A DNA stretch of 64,000 nucleotides from Arthrobacter sp. AZCC_0090. GTDB taxonomy: Bacteria > Actinomycetota > Actinomycetes > Actinomycetales > Micrococcaceae. Location: positions 1-64,000 of the forward strand of contig NZ_JACHEE010000017.1 in NCBI RefSeq assembly GCF_014207375.1, written 5' to 3'. The notes under the pieces were generated by a model. That model was not told the origin of the DNA and did not search any database. It worked only from the letters and a program-made list of their open reading frames with translations. A program made the translations under genes and the position numbers. Of this stretch, positions 23,587 to 33,008 are shown one piece after another; position 1 is the first letter of the stretch, and every line of letters begins with the position of its first letter.

Positions 23587-24213
23587 TCACGCGCTCGGCG
23601 GCGTCTCCGGGGTGGCCGCAATCTGCTTGGAAATCTTTTGTGCCGTAGCCGTGTCAGGCCCAGGCGCCGGGACGAAGACTGCCTCGCGGTAGTAACGCAA
23701 TTCGTCGATGGAATCCCTGATGTCTCCAAGCGCGCGGTGGCCGCCATGTTTGGCGGGAGACTGGAAATAGGCGCGGGGGAACCAGCGGCGCGAGAGTTCC
23801 TTGATGGTACTGACGTCGATGACCCGATAGTGAAGGTGTTCAACGATGTTGGGCATGTCCCGGGCGAGGAACATCCGGTCTGTTCCTACCGAGTTTCCGC
23901 CGAGCGGTGCCTTCTTGGGGTCCGGTACCCACTTCTCGATGTACTCAAGGACGATTGCTTCGGCTTCGGCCATGGTCTTGCCGTGGGGGAGCTCGTCCAA
24001 GAGCTTCGAACGGGTGTGCATGTCGCGGACGAAGTCGTTCATCTGTTCAAGAGCGGCGTCTTCCGGTTTGATGACGACGTCCACGCCATCACCCAGGATG
24101 TTGAGCTCCGAATCTGTGACCAAGGCCGCCACCTCGATCAGGGCGTCATTTTCGAGGTCCAGGCCGGTCATCTCACAGTCGATCCAGACGATGCGTTCAT
24201 TAGTAATAGGCAC
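23587..24213 (-). CDS. orn: Oligoribonuclease
   Basis: A 208-residue DEDD exonuclease that degrades two-to-five-base RNAs, including pGpG. The acidic motifs are visible in IVWIDCEMTGLD, VGTDRMF and HRALGDIRDSIDELRYYR. The start is GTG 24213 (MPITNERIVWIDCEMTGLD); the longer frame to 24282 adds a basic segment outside the family. It is a single gene upstream of tRNA-His on the same strand. Confidence 0.96.
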   Translation of the reverse strand: MPITNERIVWIDCEMTGLDLENDALIEVAALVTDSELNILGDGVDVVIKPEDAALEQMNDFVRDMHTRSKLLDELPHGKTMAEAEAIVLEYIEKWVPDPKKAPLGGNSVGTDRMFLARDMPNIVEHLHYRVIDVSTIKELSRRWFPRAYFQSPAKHGGHRALGDIRDSIDELRYYREAVFVPAPGPDTATAQKISKQIAATPETPPSA

Positions 24214-24365
24214 GCGTTCCAGCCTACCGTTCGGCCGCGCGGGACGCGTGGCGGAGCGCTCGATTCCGCGATTGCGACGCACTCCGGCTGGTAAACTGGG
24301 CCGTTGTCGAGCGGTTGTTGCTTGCCTCGATGAGCTGGATCAATGTACGTAGGGACTGGAATATC

Positions 24366-25991
24366 ATGACGGCAGGCGGATCGGGCGTGGGCACCTCAAA
24401 CAGCCGGGATGAGGCAAAGGAACCCGACATGCCGTCTGGGACGATCGCCCGGGGTCTCTATTCCCCGAATAATGCTCACACCAGTGCCGGTACCGCCAGC
24501 CAAGTCAAGGCCTATGTAGCCATCTGGCAAGGTTTCTTTGGATCCCTTATGATCTTCGCCGGTTCGATCGGCGCTGGCTGGATCGCCAACGGATCACCGA
24601 TGTTCAGGCACCCGGTTGTCATCGCTTTGCGCACCGAGGGTTGGGGCGTTACCACTTCCACGATCTTGCTGACGGCCGGGGCCATGCTTTTGGTCCGGTC
24701 CTGGTTGCGCCTTGGGCAAAGGCTCAAAGACTGGGGACCAGGCTCGCTCAGATCGGTAGTCGTGGCGGTTGCGGCGTGGGCCGCGCCCATGATGTTCGCC
24801 GTGCCCATCTATTCGCGCGACGTGTACGCCTACACCGGCCAAGGCAGGCTGGTCCTGGAAGGCCAGAACCCCTACACCGCGGGCATTTCAACCCTCAGCA
24901 ACTGGTTTTCCCTCGGTGCCGACCCGGCCTGGGCTGAAGCCAAGACCCCTTATGGGCCATATTTCCTGTGGCTTGCGAGGTGGGTAGTAGGCATCACGGA
25001 CGCCCAGCCCGATCTGTCCGTCTTGCTCTTTCGCGTTTTGGCGACAGTGGGGGTGCTGCTTTGTGTGGTGTACGTTCCCAAGCTGGCAGAGCTCCACGGG
25101 ATTAATCCGGGCCGTGCGCTGTGGATCGCTGTGGCCAATCCGCTCTTCCTCATCAGTTTCGTGGCCAGCGCCCATAACGATGCCCTCATGGTGGGCCTGG
25201 CGGTCGCAGGAATGTATTTTGCCGCAACCGGCCGCCATATCACCGGTCTCCTGCTGGTCACGGCTTCCATTGGAATCAAGCCGATCACCGTGCTTCTCCT
25301 ACCTTTCATCGGCCTCATGTGGGCAGGACCGGCCGCGAGCTGGACCCGCAAGTTCCTGTTCTGGGGCGCAACGGCCGCCATCAGCTTTGGCGTGCTGGCC
25401 ATCAGCGGAATCCCCTACAACCTTGGTTTTGGGTGGGTCTGGGCCATCCTCGATCCCACCCCCGGCTATACCGGATATTCGCCTTCCGGCTTCCTGGGCC
25501 AGCAGGTCGAGGTGATCGCGAACCTCTTGGGCTTGCCCGGGCCGGCCGTGGCCACCGGACTCCGTGCGCTCATGAAGTGGGCCGGAATGGCGCTGGTGGT
25601 GGTACTGATGTTCCGTGGCGACTATTCGCGGCTGGTACGGCGCGCGGCCTTGGGGTTTGCCGCCGTCGTCATGCTTTCCCCCATCATCCAGCCTTGGTAC
25701 ATCCTGTGGTTCATTCCGTTGCTCGCGGTCACGGGCATCAGGGACGACTGGCAGATCAAGTCGCTCTACGTCGCCATCACCTTCTTCGTGGCCTTTGGCG
25801 CGCAGGACCAGATTTCGGTGTTGTCCTTTGTGGAGCTGAACGTGAAGGTGTCTTCCTTGGCCTTCGTGGTGGCGGTGGGATTCACGGTCTACTTGATGGT
25901 CCTGGACGTGCACACCCGAAGATTGCTGATCCAGTCCCCGCCCATGGAACTGCTCCGCAGGCTTGAGCGAAGGCTCAGGCGCCCTGAATAG
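24366..25991 (+). CDS. mptB: Polyprenol phosphomannose-dependent alpha-1,6-mannosyltransferase, MptB-like (copy 1)
   Basis: A 541-residue GT-C membrane protein with about 12 hydrophobic segments. MptB enzymes use polyprenol-phosphate-mannose outside the membrane to build the alpha-1,6-mannan core of lipomannan. The diagnostic loop after the first helices reads IYSRDVYAYTGQGRL, then QNPYTAG and TPYGPYFLWL; VASAHNDALMVGL and IGIKPITVLLLPF follow. ATG 24366 (MTAGGSGVGTS) is preferred; ATG 24429 is possible. Its 3' end overlaps the 3' end of the opposing GT87 gene by 17 bases. A paralog lies 2.9 kb downstream. Confidence 0.9.
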   Translation: MTAGGSGVGTSNSRDEAKEPDMPSGTIARGLYSPNNAHTSAGTASQVKAYVAIWQGFFGSLMIFAGSIGAGWIANGSPMFRHPVVIALRTEGWGVTTSTILLTAGAMLLVRSWLRLGQRLKDWGPGSLRSVVVAVAAWAAPMMFAVPIYSRDVYAYTGQGRLVLEGQNPYTAGISTLSNWFSLGADPAWAEAKTPYGPYFLWLARWVVGITDAQPDLSVLLFRVLATVGVLLCVVYVPKLAELHGINPGRALWIAVANPLFLISFVASAHNDALMVGLAVAGMYFAATGRHITGLLLVTASIGIKPITVLLLPFIGLMWAGPAASWTRKFLFWGATAAISFGVLAISGIPYNLGFGWVWAILDPTPGYTGYSPSGFLGQQVEVIANLLGLPGPAVATGLRALMKWAGMALVVVLMFRGDYSRLVRRAALGFAAVVMLSPIIQPWYILWFIPLLAVTGIRDDWQIKSLYVAITFFVAFGAQDQISVLSFVELNVKVSSLAFVVAVGFTVYLMVLDVHTRRLLIQSPPMELLRRLERRLRRPE

Positions 25992-27261
25992 CGGCCGCCG
26001 CGCCGGACTTGCGGCCTAGCTCGAGGGATCGCTGTACGGACCACCAGAGCAGGACGACCAGAAGCACATTGCGCGTGGTGAGTACTGCTGCCATCACGGG
26101 GTTGGCGTGTATGAGCGGCGTGTAGAAGAGCGGGTAGATCACAAAAGTCGTCATGGCGATGCCCATCAGAAGGGCGGCAGGAACACGCCACCGATTCCAG
26201 TCGTGGGTCAGGCCGGCTACAACCACCGGAGCCAGCCAGATAATGAATTGCGGCGAACCCACCTTGTTGAACACGATGAACGCGGTGGTCATCATGAGTG
26301 CACCTTCAAGAAACAGCTCTTCCGGTTCGGCTCCGCGCCGAAGTGCCCAAACCAAGAGGACTGAGCCCGCGACGGCGGCCAGCACCAGGAGGGGCTGCAT
26401 CATGAACGCAGCCACATTCGCGCCCGGTCCGTACACCTCCGTGGAATTGATGGCGACGTTGTCGGCGATTTTGGAGCCGCCGATGTTGAGCACGCTGAGC
26501 CAGACCCACGGAGTTGAGAAGGTGGCTTCCAATTGCATACCGCGCTCACCTTGGTTCGTCAGGAAGTCAAGGATGTGCGGAAGCCCGCCTGAAACGTAGG
26601 TACCCAGCGCGACGACCGCTGTGACTGCGGCACCGCAGGCGATGATCTGCAGCCTGCGGCCACTCGCGATGACGATCGGTACCAGGACGGCGGCCGGCCA
26701 GACCTTGATCCAGGTGGCAATGCTGAGGAGGATGCCTGCTGCTACGGGACGCGTGGCTGCATACAGGAGAGCTACCAACACGATGGGCGCGGTGATGCCC
26801 TCCACCCGGGCAAAGCTGAGGTAACCCATGAAAGCGGTGAAGAACAGCCACCACCAGGCGGGCGCAATGCCTGTCTTCCGGCGAGGTCCCCGTGTCAGGA
26901 TGAACAAGCCGGCGGCATTGAGCGCCGTGATGATCATCGTCCAGACCAGCAAATACGGGCCCGGGCCCGCGATGTTGGCCAGGAAGATCGGAATCTGCGC
27001 GAGCACCGGATAGACCCAGGGGCTGATCGTGCCGTTGAGATCCGCAGGGTTGTAACCGTTCACTGCCCACTGGCGGTACTGCTCTGTGTCGCTGAAGGTG
27101 TTCCCCGAGATGAAAAAGCTCGCCATCCAGCCGAGGAAGTACACATGGACGGCGGCAAAACCCCACCACACGCTGGAAGGACGGCTGAACCATGCGACGG
27201 CGGCAGGCGGCAGGGCGGCGTCGCGCACGCGGACCAGCCTGTCAAAGAATCGAACGGAAAT
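25975..27261 (-). CDS. GT87 family glycosyltransferase (DUF2029), copy 1; probable ATT start
   Basis: A membrane protein of about 428 residues with 9-11 hydrophobic segments, in the GT87 family that includes the mycobacterial mannosyltransferases PimE and MptC. Family-like stretches: TFSDTEQYRQWAVNGYNP, SPWVYPVLAQIP, GERGMQLEATFSTPWVW and FNKVGSPQFIIWLAPVV. No ATG, GTG or TTG lies at the 5' end. ATT at 27261 has AAGGAG 7 bases upstream and is 1 base past the stop of the preceding GT87 gene. The next candidate, GTG 27228, would remove residues conserved in the paralog. It probably adds mannose to lipomannan; the linkage is unknown. Confidence 0.85.
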   Translation of the reverse strand: MSVRFFDRLVRVRDAALPPAAVAWFSRPSSVWWGFAAVHVYFLGWMASFFISGNTFSDTEQYRQWAVNGYNPADLNGTISPWVYPVLAQIPIFLANIAGPGPYLLVWTMIITALNAAGLFILTRGPRRKTGIAPAWWWLFFTAFMGYLSFARVEGITAPIVLVALLYAATRPVAAGILLSIATWIKVWPAAVLVPIVIASGRRLQIIACGAAVTAVVALGTYVSGGLPHILDFLTNQGERGMQLEATFSTPWVWLSVLNIGGSKIADNVAINSTEVYGPGANVAAFMMQPLLVLAAVAGSVLLVWALRRGAEPEELFLEGALMMTTAFIVFNKVGSPQFIIWLAPVVVAGLTHDWNRWRVPAALLMGIAMTTFVIYPLFYTPLIHANPVMAAVLTTRNVLLVVLLWWSVQRSLELGRKSGAAAAIQGA

Positions 27262-27262
27262 C

Positions 27263-28576
27263 TCAGGACTCCTTGGCAGTGGTGGCCGGTTCGTAGGCCG
27301 GGGTCTTTTTGCCCAAAAGGTACAGGCGGCGCACAGACCAGCAGAAGAGCACCACCAGCAGGACATTGCGGATGGTCAAAACCAAAGCCATCCAAGGGTT
27401 GTTGTGGCTCAGTGCGTCGTAGAAGAGGGGGTAGATAAAGTACGTGGCCACGGCAATGGCTATGAGCATGGCCGCAGGGACCCGCCATTCCTTCCAGCTG
27501 TGCGCGAGCCCTACTGCGACAGCTGGCGCGAGCCAGACCATGAACTGCGGGGATCCGACCTTGTTGAAGACCACGAAGGCCGTGGCCATGGTCAGGGAAC
27601 CAGCCAGCAACAGCTCCGTGCGGTCCGTCCCGCCGCTTCGCTTGCCGTTGTGAAGTGCCCAGAACGTCAGGGCAGCGACCAGGAGTGCAGCCAAGACAAG
27701 GAGGGGTTGCATCAGTTGTGACATGAAGGGCGTACCCGGGCCATCCACCTGCATCGAGTTGATGTCCGTGTTCATGTACATCTTGGAGTCACCAACATGG
27801 AGGACCGAGAGCCACAACCAAGGAGTGGTGAAGGTGGCCTCCAGTTGCATGCCACGATCGCCTTGCTGGGTCAGGAAGTTAAGGAGTTTGGGCAGCGCGC
27901 CCACCGCGGCCGCGAGGGCGACCACGAAGGCGCTGGTCAGGATCCCCGCCGCCACCACGCGGGTTCTCTGCTTGACCACAGTGAACAAGGACAGCAGGAC
28001 GGCGGCCGGCCAGACTTTCATCCAGGTGGCGACACTCAGGAGGGTGGCGGCAATGAAAGGCTGCGATACCCCATAGGCCAGGGCGATAAGCACGATGGGT
28101 GCGGTGAATCCATCCACGCGGGCGAAACCCAGCCAACCCATGATGAACACGAAGACAAGCCACCACCATGCTGCGGGAATCGCCTCCCGACGACGTCCCC
28201 ACCCGGTGAGCTTGGCGAGAGCCACGGCGTCGAGCACCGTGATCATGAGCACCCACAGGAAGAAGAACGGTCCGGGACCAGCCGCGCCTGCGATGGCCAT
28301 CGGTATCAGGGCCAGGATGGGGTAGACCCAAGGACTCGGCCCGCCACTGAGGTTCTCATCGCGGAACCCCGCAATAGTCCAGTCCCGATAGATGAAGGTG
28401 TCACTGAAAGCTTCGCCACGCAAGGAGACGATCAAAGCGAACACGAGGAAAACCAAGTGCACAACGCAGAAGCCCGCGAGCAGACCCTTGGGGGAGTTGA
28501 GCCTTTCTTCCAACGAAGACGGAAGAACACGATGACGGAACCGTGTGAGCGCGCTGAAGAATGAGTCCGTGGAAAT
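27263..28576 (-). CDS. GT87 family glycosyltransferase (DUF2029), copy 2; probable ATT start
   Basis: A protein of about 437 residues, paralogous to the downstream GT87 gene: AFSDTFIYRDWTIAGF, SPWVYPILALIP, GDRGMQLEATFTTPWLW and FNKVGSPQFMVWLAP align with it. The first ordinary start codon is TTG 28513, without a ribosome-binding site. ATT 28576 has AAGGAT 6 bases upstream, and the 21 residues it adds (ISTDSFFSALTRFRHRVLP...) align with the N-terminus of the other copy. It is first in a two-gene minus-strand operon and divergent from the second mptB-like gene. Confidence 0.85.
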   Translation of the reverse strand: MSTDSFFSALTRFRHRVLPSSLEERLNSPKGLLAGFCVVHLVFLVFALIVSLRGEAFSDTFIYRDWTIAGFRDENLSGGPSPWVYPILALIPMAIAGAAGPGPFFFLWVLMITVLDAVALAKLTGWGRRREAIPAAWWWLVFVFIMGWLGFARVDGFTAPIVLIALAYGVSQPFIAATLLSVATWMKVWPAAVLLSLFTVVKQRTRVVAAGILTSAFVVALAAAVGALPKLLNFLTQQGDRGMQLEATFTTPWLWLSVLHVGDSKMYMNTDINSMQVDGPGTPFMSQLMQPLLVLAALLVAALTFWALHNGKRSGGTDRTELLLAGSLTMATAFVVFNKVGSPQFMVWLAPAVAVGLAHSWKEWRVPAAMLIAIAVATYFIYPLFYDALSHNNPWMALVLTIRNVLLVVLFCWSVRRLYLLGKKTPAYEPATTAKES

Positions 28577-28872
28577 GGGAGGATCCTTGTCAGGTAGTTG
28601 TCGTCACAGGGTGCCGCGAGCCGTTGCGGCGGGAGCCGCTCCAGAACAACATCGGTTCCGTTGAAATTCATGTGGAACCGGCGTGGCTGTGGGCCTTCGG
28701 CATCAGACCAGAGCCCTGTTCATCCTATCTCAGGCAACTTTCGCAGTCCGCCCCTTGGTCCGGAGGACCCCGGGCTGCCGCGGGCGGCGATGCTACAGTT
28801 GCAATAATCCATGGCACCCGGCACTACCACTTTGGCCCGGTTGCGGCAGGGAACCGGACAGGATTTTGTTTG

Positions 28873-30510
28873 ATGGTGACGTCGAAGTTTCGCGAGCGTG
28901 AGGTGAGGAGTTCGTTGGCTCATCCAGAGGCGCTTGACGGCTCCCACGCCCCACGACACGGAACTGCTATCGCCAAAGCGGCAAGGACGGCGATCCTTCA
29001 AGGATTCATTGGATCTTTGCTCATGGTGGCCGGCTCGGTTGGAGTCGGCTGGCTGGCAACAACCAGCGGCGCTCTGATCCGTATGCCCCTCTTCATCATG
29101 GCCCGGACATCTCCTGTGGGAGTGATCCTGTGCACTGTGATGCTCTGCCTCGGTGCGCTGCTGCTCCTGCGCTCATGGCTGCGTATTGCGCAGCGGATCG
29201 GTGGGTGGAACTCTTCCTCACGTCCTGTGCTCCGGCGTGCATTGTGGATGTGGACTGTGCCCTTGATGTTCGCGCTGCCCCTGTTTAGCAGGGATGCCTA
29301 TGCGTACATCGGCCAGGGCCGGCTTATGCTGCAAGGCTTGAATCCATATACCAACGGCATCTCCGCCCTGAGTAACTACTTTTCCCTCGGTCCGGACACT
29401 TTGTGGACCGAGGCCCCCACGCCGTACGGTCCGTTGTGGCTGTGGATCGAACAGGGTGCCGTTTGGGTAAGCACAGGAATCTTCGATGCAGGCATCCCCG
29501 AACTTGCCCTGATTCCCTTCCGGCTGGCGGCACTCGGCGGGGTCTTGCTCCTCGCCGTCTACGTTCCGCGATTGGCCGCACTTCATGGAGTGAACCCGGA
29601 CAGGGCGCTTTGGCTTGGGGTTCTCAATCCGGTTCTCCTGATCAACTTCATTGCAAGCGCGCACAATGACTCCTTAATGCTGGGGCTGGTTGTCACCGGG
29701 CTGTACTACGCCTCGGTCAAACGTCCCGTTCTTGGAATAGTGCTGATCACCGCTTCGATCGCCATCAAGCCAATTACTTTGATTGCCTTGCCTTTTGCTG
29801 GCCTTCTGTGGGCAGGGTCCCGCGCCGGGTGGGGCCGCAGGATGTTCTGCTGGACGGCCACGTTGGGCCTATCCCTGGGGTTACTGGCCGCCGCGGGCTT
29901 CGTCAACGGACTGGGATTCGGTTGGCTCGGTGCCTTGCAGACTCCTGGCGCCGTGTGGATCTGGTACGCGCCAGTGGGCCTGCTGGCACATACGGCGGGC
30001 TTCGCCGTCGGACTTTTCGGCGGTCCCGGAGTCCCTGTGACGGATGTCATCCAGACCATCGGAACGGCGGTCTCTGCCCTTGCTATCGTCTGGTTTGCCG
30101 TCCGCACGCCGGGTCGCGGAATCGGAATGCCAGCGCCGATCGACGACGAACCTGGGTTCAACAAGACTGTGCTTCGCAGGATGGCCTGGGCCTTCGCCGC
30201 CGTCGTCGTCTTGGCGCCGGTGATTCAACCTTGGTACATGGTCTGGCTACTGGTGTTCTTTACTGTGACGGGCATCGCGGACGGACCCCAGCTCCGGACC
30301 GTCTTCTATTTGACGGCGTTCTTCACCCTTATCGCACTGACGGACCAATTAAGTGTCTTCCAGTGGATTCCTCTTGCCGTGGTGCGAGGAGTGGCTATCG
30401 CTATCGCGGTCCTCTTTATTGCCTACCTGGTGTTCTATGACAAGAAGACGCACGTGCTGTTCCGCCCACGTCGCGGCATCTTGCAGCTCAGGCCCAAGCC
30501 CAGGTCCTGA
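28873..30510 (+). CDS. Polyprenol phosphomannose-dependent alpha-1,6-mannosyltransferase, MptB-like (copy 2)
   Basis: A 545-residue paralog of the protein at 24366-25991, with the same GT-C plan: LFSRDAYAYIGQGRL, NPYTNG, TPYGPLWLW, IASAHNDSLMLGL, IAIKPITLIALPF and VIQPWYMVWLL. The likely start is ATG 28873 with AGGA about 10 bases upstream; GTG 28876 is possible. The in-frame region back to 28561 is non-coding in character and contains the divergent promoters. It may extend or branch the mannan core made by copy 1. Confidence 0.9.
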   Translation: MVTSKFREREVRSSLAHPEALDGSHAPRHGTAIAKAARTAILQGFIGSLLMVAGSVGVGWLATTSGALIRMPLFIMARTSPVGVILCTVMLCLGALLLLRSWLRIAQRIGGWNSSSRPVLRRALWMWTVPLMFALPLFSRDAYAYIGQGRLMLQGLNPYTNGISALSNYFSLGPDTLWTEAPTPYGPLWLWIEQGAVWVSTGIFDAGIPELALIPFRLAALGGVLLLAVYVPRLAALHGVNPDRALWLGVLNPVLLINFIASAHNDSLMLGLVVTGLYYASVKRPVLGIVLITASIAIKPITLIALPFAGLLWAGSRAGWGRRMFCWTATLGLSLGLLAAAGFVNGLGFGWLGALQTPGAVWIWYAPVGLLAHTAGFAVGLFGGPGVPVTDVIQTIGTAVSALAIVWFAVRTPGRGIGMPAPIDDEPGFNKTVLRRMAWAFAAVVVLAPVIQPWYMVWLLVFFTVTGIADGPQLRTVFYLTAFFTLIALTDQLSVFQWIPLAVVRGVAIAIAVLFIAYLVFYDKKTHVLFRPRRGILQLRPKPRS

Positions 30511-30517
30511 ACCGAAT

Positions 30518-31195
30518 TCAGTCGAGGTGTTTCATCGCCTCACGCAATGCCAACTGGCTCAGGCCGGCCCGTCGGGTTTCCACATAGTCCCGCACCCATG
30601 GGGGATCCGTTTTGGCGTACTCCCGCAGCGCCCAGCCGATTGCCTTTCTGATGAAGAACTCCCTGTCGGCCAGATTGGCGTCGAGCACAGTGGCGAGAAG
30701 TTCCTGGTCCGTCGCCGACTTTGCCTTGAGCTGGGAAGTGATGGCGGCGCGCCGGATCCAGAAGTCCGGGTCGATTGCCCAGTTCTTCAGCAGCGGGGTC
30801 AGCTTACGCCGGTGGTGCTGAAGAAGGGCACAAATGCGGTCGGAGACACCGTCCGCGAAATCCCACCATGCACCTGTCCGGATGATTTCTTCATACAGCG
30901 GCAACATCTCCAGGTCCTTGGCCACGAACTTGAGCGAGGTCAGATCGATGGCCGCGTAGCGTTCTTCCCGCCATGTGGCCTCCCGCCACAGCAGCCTGAC
31001 GTCGTCGCGCAGTTCTGCCGCAGACCCGAAAGGCAGTTCCTTCGCGGTCGTGAGAACCATGCGACGGACAGTGGGAACCCTGACGCCGAGGGACGGCATG
31101 GATGATTTCATATACGCTTGCGTCGCTTTCGCGCGTTCCGGATCTGCTTCCGCATACAGGCGGTCCCGGATGATGGCGATTCGTCCATGTTCCAT
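30518..31195 (-). CDS. DNA alkylation repair protein (AlkD-like HEAT-repeat glycosylase)
   Basis: A 225-residue all-helical protein of the AlkC/AlkD superfamily, whose HEAT-like repeats wrap DNA and release alkylated purines. Family-like stretches: VRVPTVRRM, REERYAAIDLTSL, GAWWDFADGVSDRI and REFFIRKAIGWALREYAKTDPPWVRDYV. The WWD and FIRKAIGWALR elements are typical of AlkD-type proteins. It is convergent with the second mptB-like gene, with only 7 bases between stops. Confidence 0.9.
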   Translation of the reverse strand: MEHGRIAIIRDRLYAEADPERAKATQAYMKSSMPSLGVRVPTVRRMVLTTAKELPFGSAAELRDDVRLLWREATWREERYAAIDLTSLKFVAKDLEMLPLYEEIIRTGAWWDFADGVSDRICALLQHHRRKLTPLLKNWAIDPDFWIRRAAITSQLKAKSATDQELLATVLDANLADREFFIRKAIGWALREYAKTDPPWVRDYVETRRAGLSQLALREAMKHLD

Positions 31196-31366
31196 ACTGC
31201 GACTCTAAGACAGTCTTGCGGGGGACACTTTTGCGGCGAGGCCCTCCCGCGCCGAGCTCGGTGCGCCACCCGGTTGACTAGCACCAGGGCGCCCATAGAG
31301 TGGGGTGGAGGGAGTTCATCCGGTGGCCGGCCCGGGCCCCTTGTTCCTAGTGCTTTGGAGGCCGCT

Positions 31367-32134
31367 TTGTCCATGGTGAAGACGCCAGACGAGATTGCAC
31401 TCATGCGCGAAGCCGGGAGGGTGGTTGCCAACACACTTTCCGCGGTTCGTTCGCAAGCCGAAGTTGGCGTGTCGCTTAAGGAACTGGACGACGTTGCTGC
31501 TGCTTTCATCGAATCAGCGGGAGCCAAGCCGGCATTCCTTAATTACCGTCCGCGATGGGCGTCCACGCCGTTCTCCGGGGTCATTTGCACGAGCGTCAAC
31601 GACGCCGTTGTGCACGGCATCCCGGACGGATACGCGCTACAGGACGGCGATCTCTTGAGCGTCGACTGCGGGGCATTCCTGCAGGGATGGTGCGGAGATG
31701 CAGCCGTCAGTTTTATTGTGGGTACTCCGGACCCTGTGGACCAGGAATTGATCGATGCCACGGATGCCGCCCTTGCCCGCGGAATCGAGGCCGCCCGGAT
31801 TGGAAACAAGATGGGCGATCTTGCGTACGCCATCGGCGGGGAAGCCAAGCGCGGTGGCTACGGGATCCTCGCCGATCACGGGGGACACGGCATTGGCCGG
31901 ACTATGCACGCGGAACCCAACGTTCCGAACATCGGCCGGCCGGGCCGCGGGGTGAAGCTCGTGGAGGGTCTGGTGATCGCCATTGAGCCGATGCTGATTC
32001 TCGGAGGCAGCGACGACTACTACCACGATGACGACCAATGGACCCTGCGCTCCGCCAATGGCCGCCGTGCGGCGCACAGCGAACACACAGTCGCGATCAC
32101 CGCAGACGGCCCCGTTGTCCTGACGCTGCCATAA
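31367..32134 (+). CDS. map: Methionine aminopeptidase, type I
   Basis: A 255-residue enzyme that removes the initiator methionine. Metal ligands are visible: D100 (LLSVDCGAF), D111 (WCGDAAVSF), H174 (DHGGHGIG), E207 (IAIEPM) and E239 (HSEHTVAIT); H83 lies in VVHGIPDG. TTG 31367 has GGAGG 7 bases upstream and gives MSMVKTPDEI; ATG 31373 is the alternative. The long in-frame extension to 31118 has no coding character. It is divergent from the AlkD-like gene. Confidence 0.95.
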   Translation: MSMVKTPDEIALMREAGRVVANTLSAVRSQAEVGVSLKELDDVAAAFIESAGAKPAFLNYRPRWASTPFSGVICTSVNDAVVHGIPDGYALQDGDLLSVDCGAFLQGWCGDAAVSFIVGTPDPVDQELIDATDAALARGIEAARIGNKMGDLAYAIGGEAKRGGYGILADHGGHGIGRTMHAEPNVPNIGRPGRGVKLVEGLVIAIEPMLILGGSDDYYHDDDQWTLRSANGRRAAHSEHTVAITADGPVVLTLP

Positions 32135-32167
32135 GTGGGCTTGCCTCGGCGGCCGGTCTTCAGGAAA

Positions 32168-32764
32168 TCAGCGCCGTAGCCGCATGACCGCCCTTCCTGG
32201 CACCGCCGTGGAAACCGTCGTGAAGCCGGCCACGGTAAACAAATTGACCGTCCCCTGATAGAGATCGGCCGAACCCGCCTTCGGTCGCAGCGAGGGATCC
32301 ACGGGGTAGCCTTCGATTATTTCGGCGCCGTGGGCGAAAGCATGCCCGACGGCGGCGGCCAGCAATGCTGCGGCCACGCCGCTCCGGCGGTGGCCGGGAG
32401 AAACCACAAAACAACTGACCGACCAAACCCCAGCGCTTTCGTGGGCGGCCGTTCCTGCGGCCTTGAGGACTTGGGATAGTTCGATGCGTGGATAGCATTG
32501 GCGCGGCTCGACGGCGCACCAGCCCACCGCTTCGCCGCCTCGAAACGCGAGAACTCCGGGTTCGGGGCCGCCGCCGTCGAACTTGGCTTTGAGTTGCTCT
32601 TTCCGCGCCTCCGGGGGAGTGGTCTTCCAATCCTGACCGGGGAGGGCGAACCACCGGCACCAGCAGCGCGACGGCTCGCCACGGACGCCAAAGAGCCTTT
32701 CGACGTCGGGCCAGGTTGCGGGGCGCGTGGTGATGGCGGCGGAGCCTGGGACGTTCGGGACCAT
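32168..32764 (-). CDS. GNAT family N-acetyltransferase
   Basis: A 198-residue protein. The acetyl-CoA-binding core is visible as VSCFVVSPGHRRSGVAAALL (motif A, R-R-x-G-V/A), followed by AVGHAFAHGAEIIEGYPVD. The N-terminal half contains RCWCRWFALPGQDW, seen in actinobacterial GNATs of unknown substrate. ATG 32764 was chosen; the longer frame to 32878 extends into the region upstream of the CHAP gene and looks non-coding. It is convergent with map. Confidence 0.86.
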   Translation of the reverse strand: MVPNVPGSAAITTRPATWPDVERLFGVRGEPSRCWCRWFALPGQDWKTTPPEARKEQLKAKFDGGGPEPGVLAFRGGEAVGWCAVEPRQCYPRIELSQVLKAAGTAAHESAGVWSVSCFVVSPGHRRSGVAAALLAAAVGHAFAHGAEIIEGYPVDPSLRPKAGSADLYQGTVNLFTVAGFTTVSTAVPGRAVMRLRR

Positions 32765-33008
32765 GGGAACAGCGTAGATCGCAGTGGGCGTGAAGGCATG
32801 GGCTGGCGTGTTTTTGCGGCCTTGGGTCTTCGGCTGCCGGCAAAGGGCTGAATGATGCATCATCGAACGCCCCAACAAAAGTCAAAAGGAGTGACCCGCT
32901 TCACATATGAAGAGTTTCGCAAAGGTTCATCGATTCATTCGATAAACCACTTAGCCTCTCACTATCGCCTCCGGCAGGGAGGCTCGAGATACAGGGGGAA
33001 TATCTCCA

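Noticed and set aside
27228..27230. GTG as start of GT87 copy 1
   Set aside because: It would discard residues that align with the paralog and has no ribosome-binding site; ATT 27261 fits better, although it is unproven.
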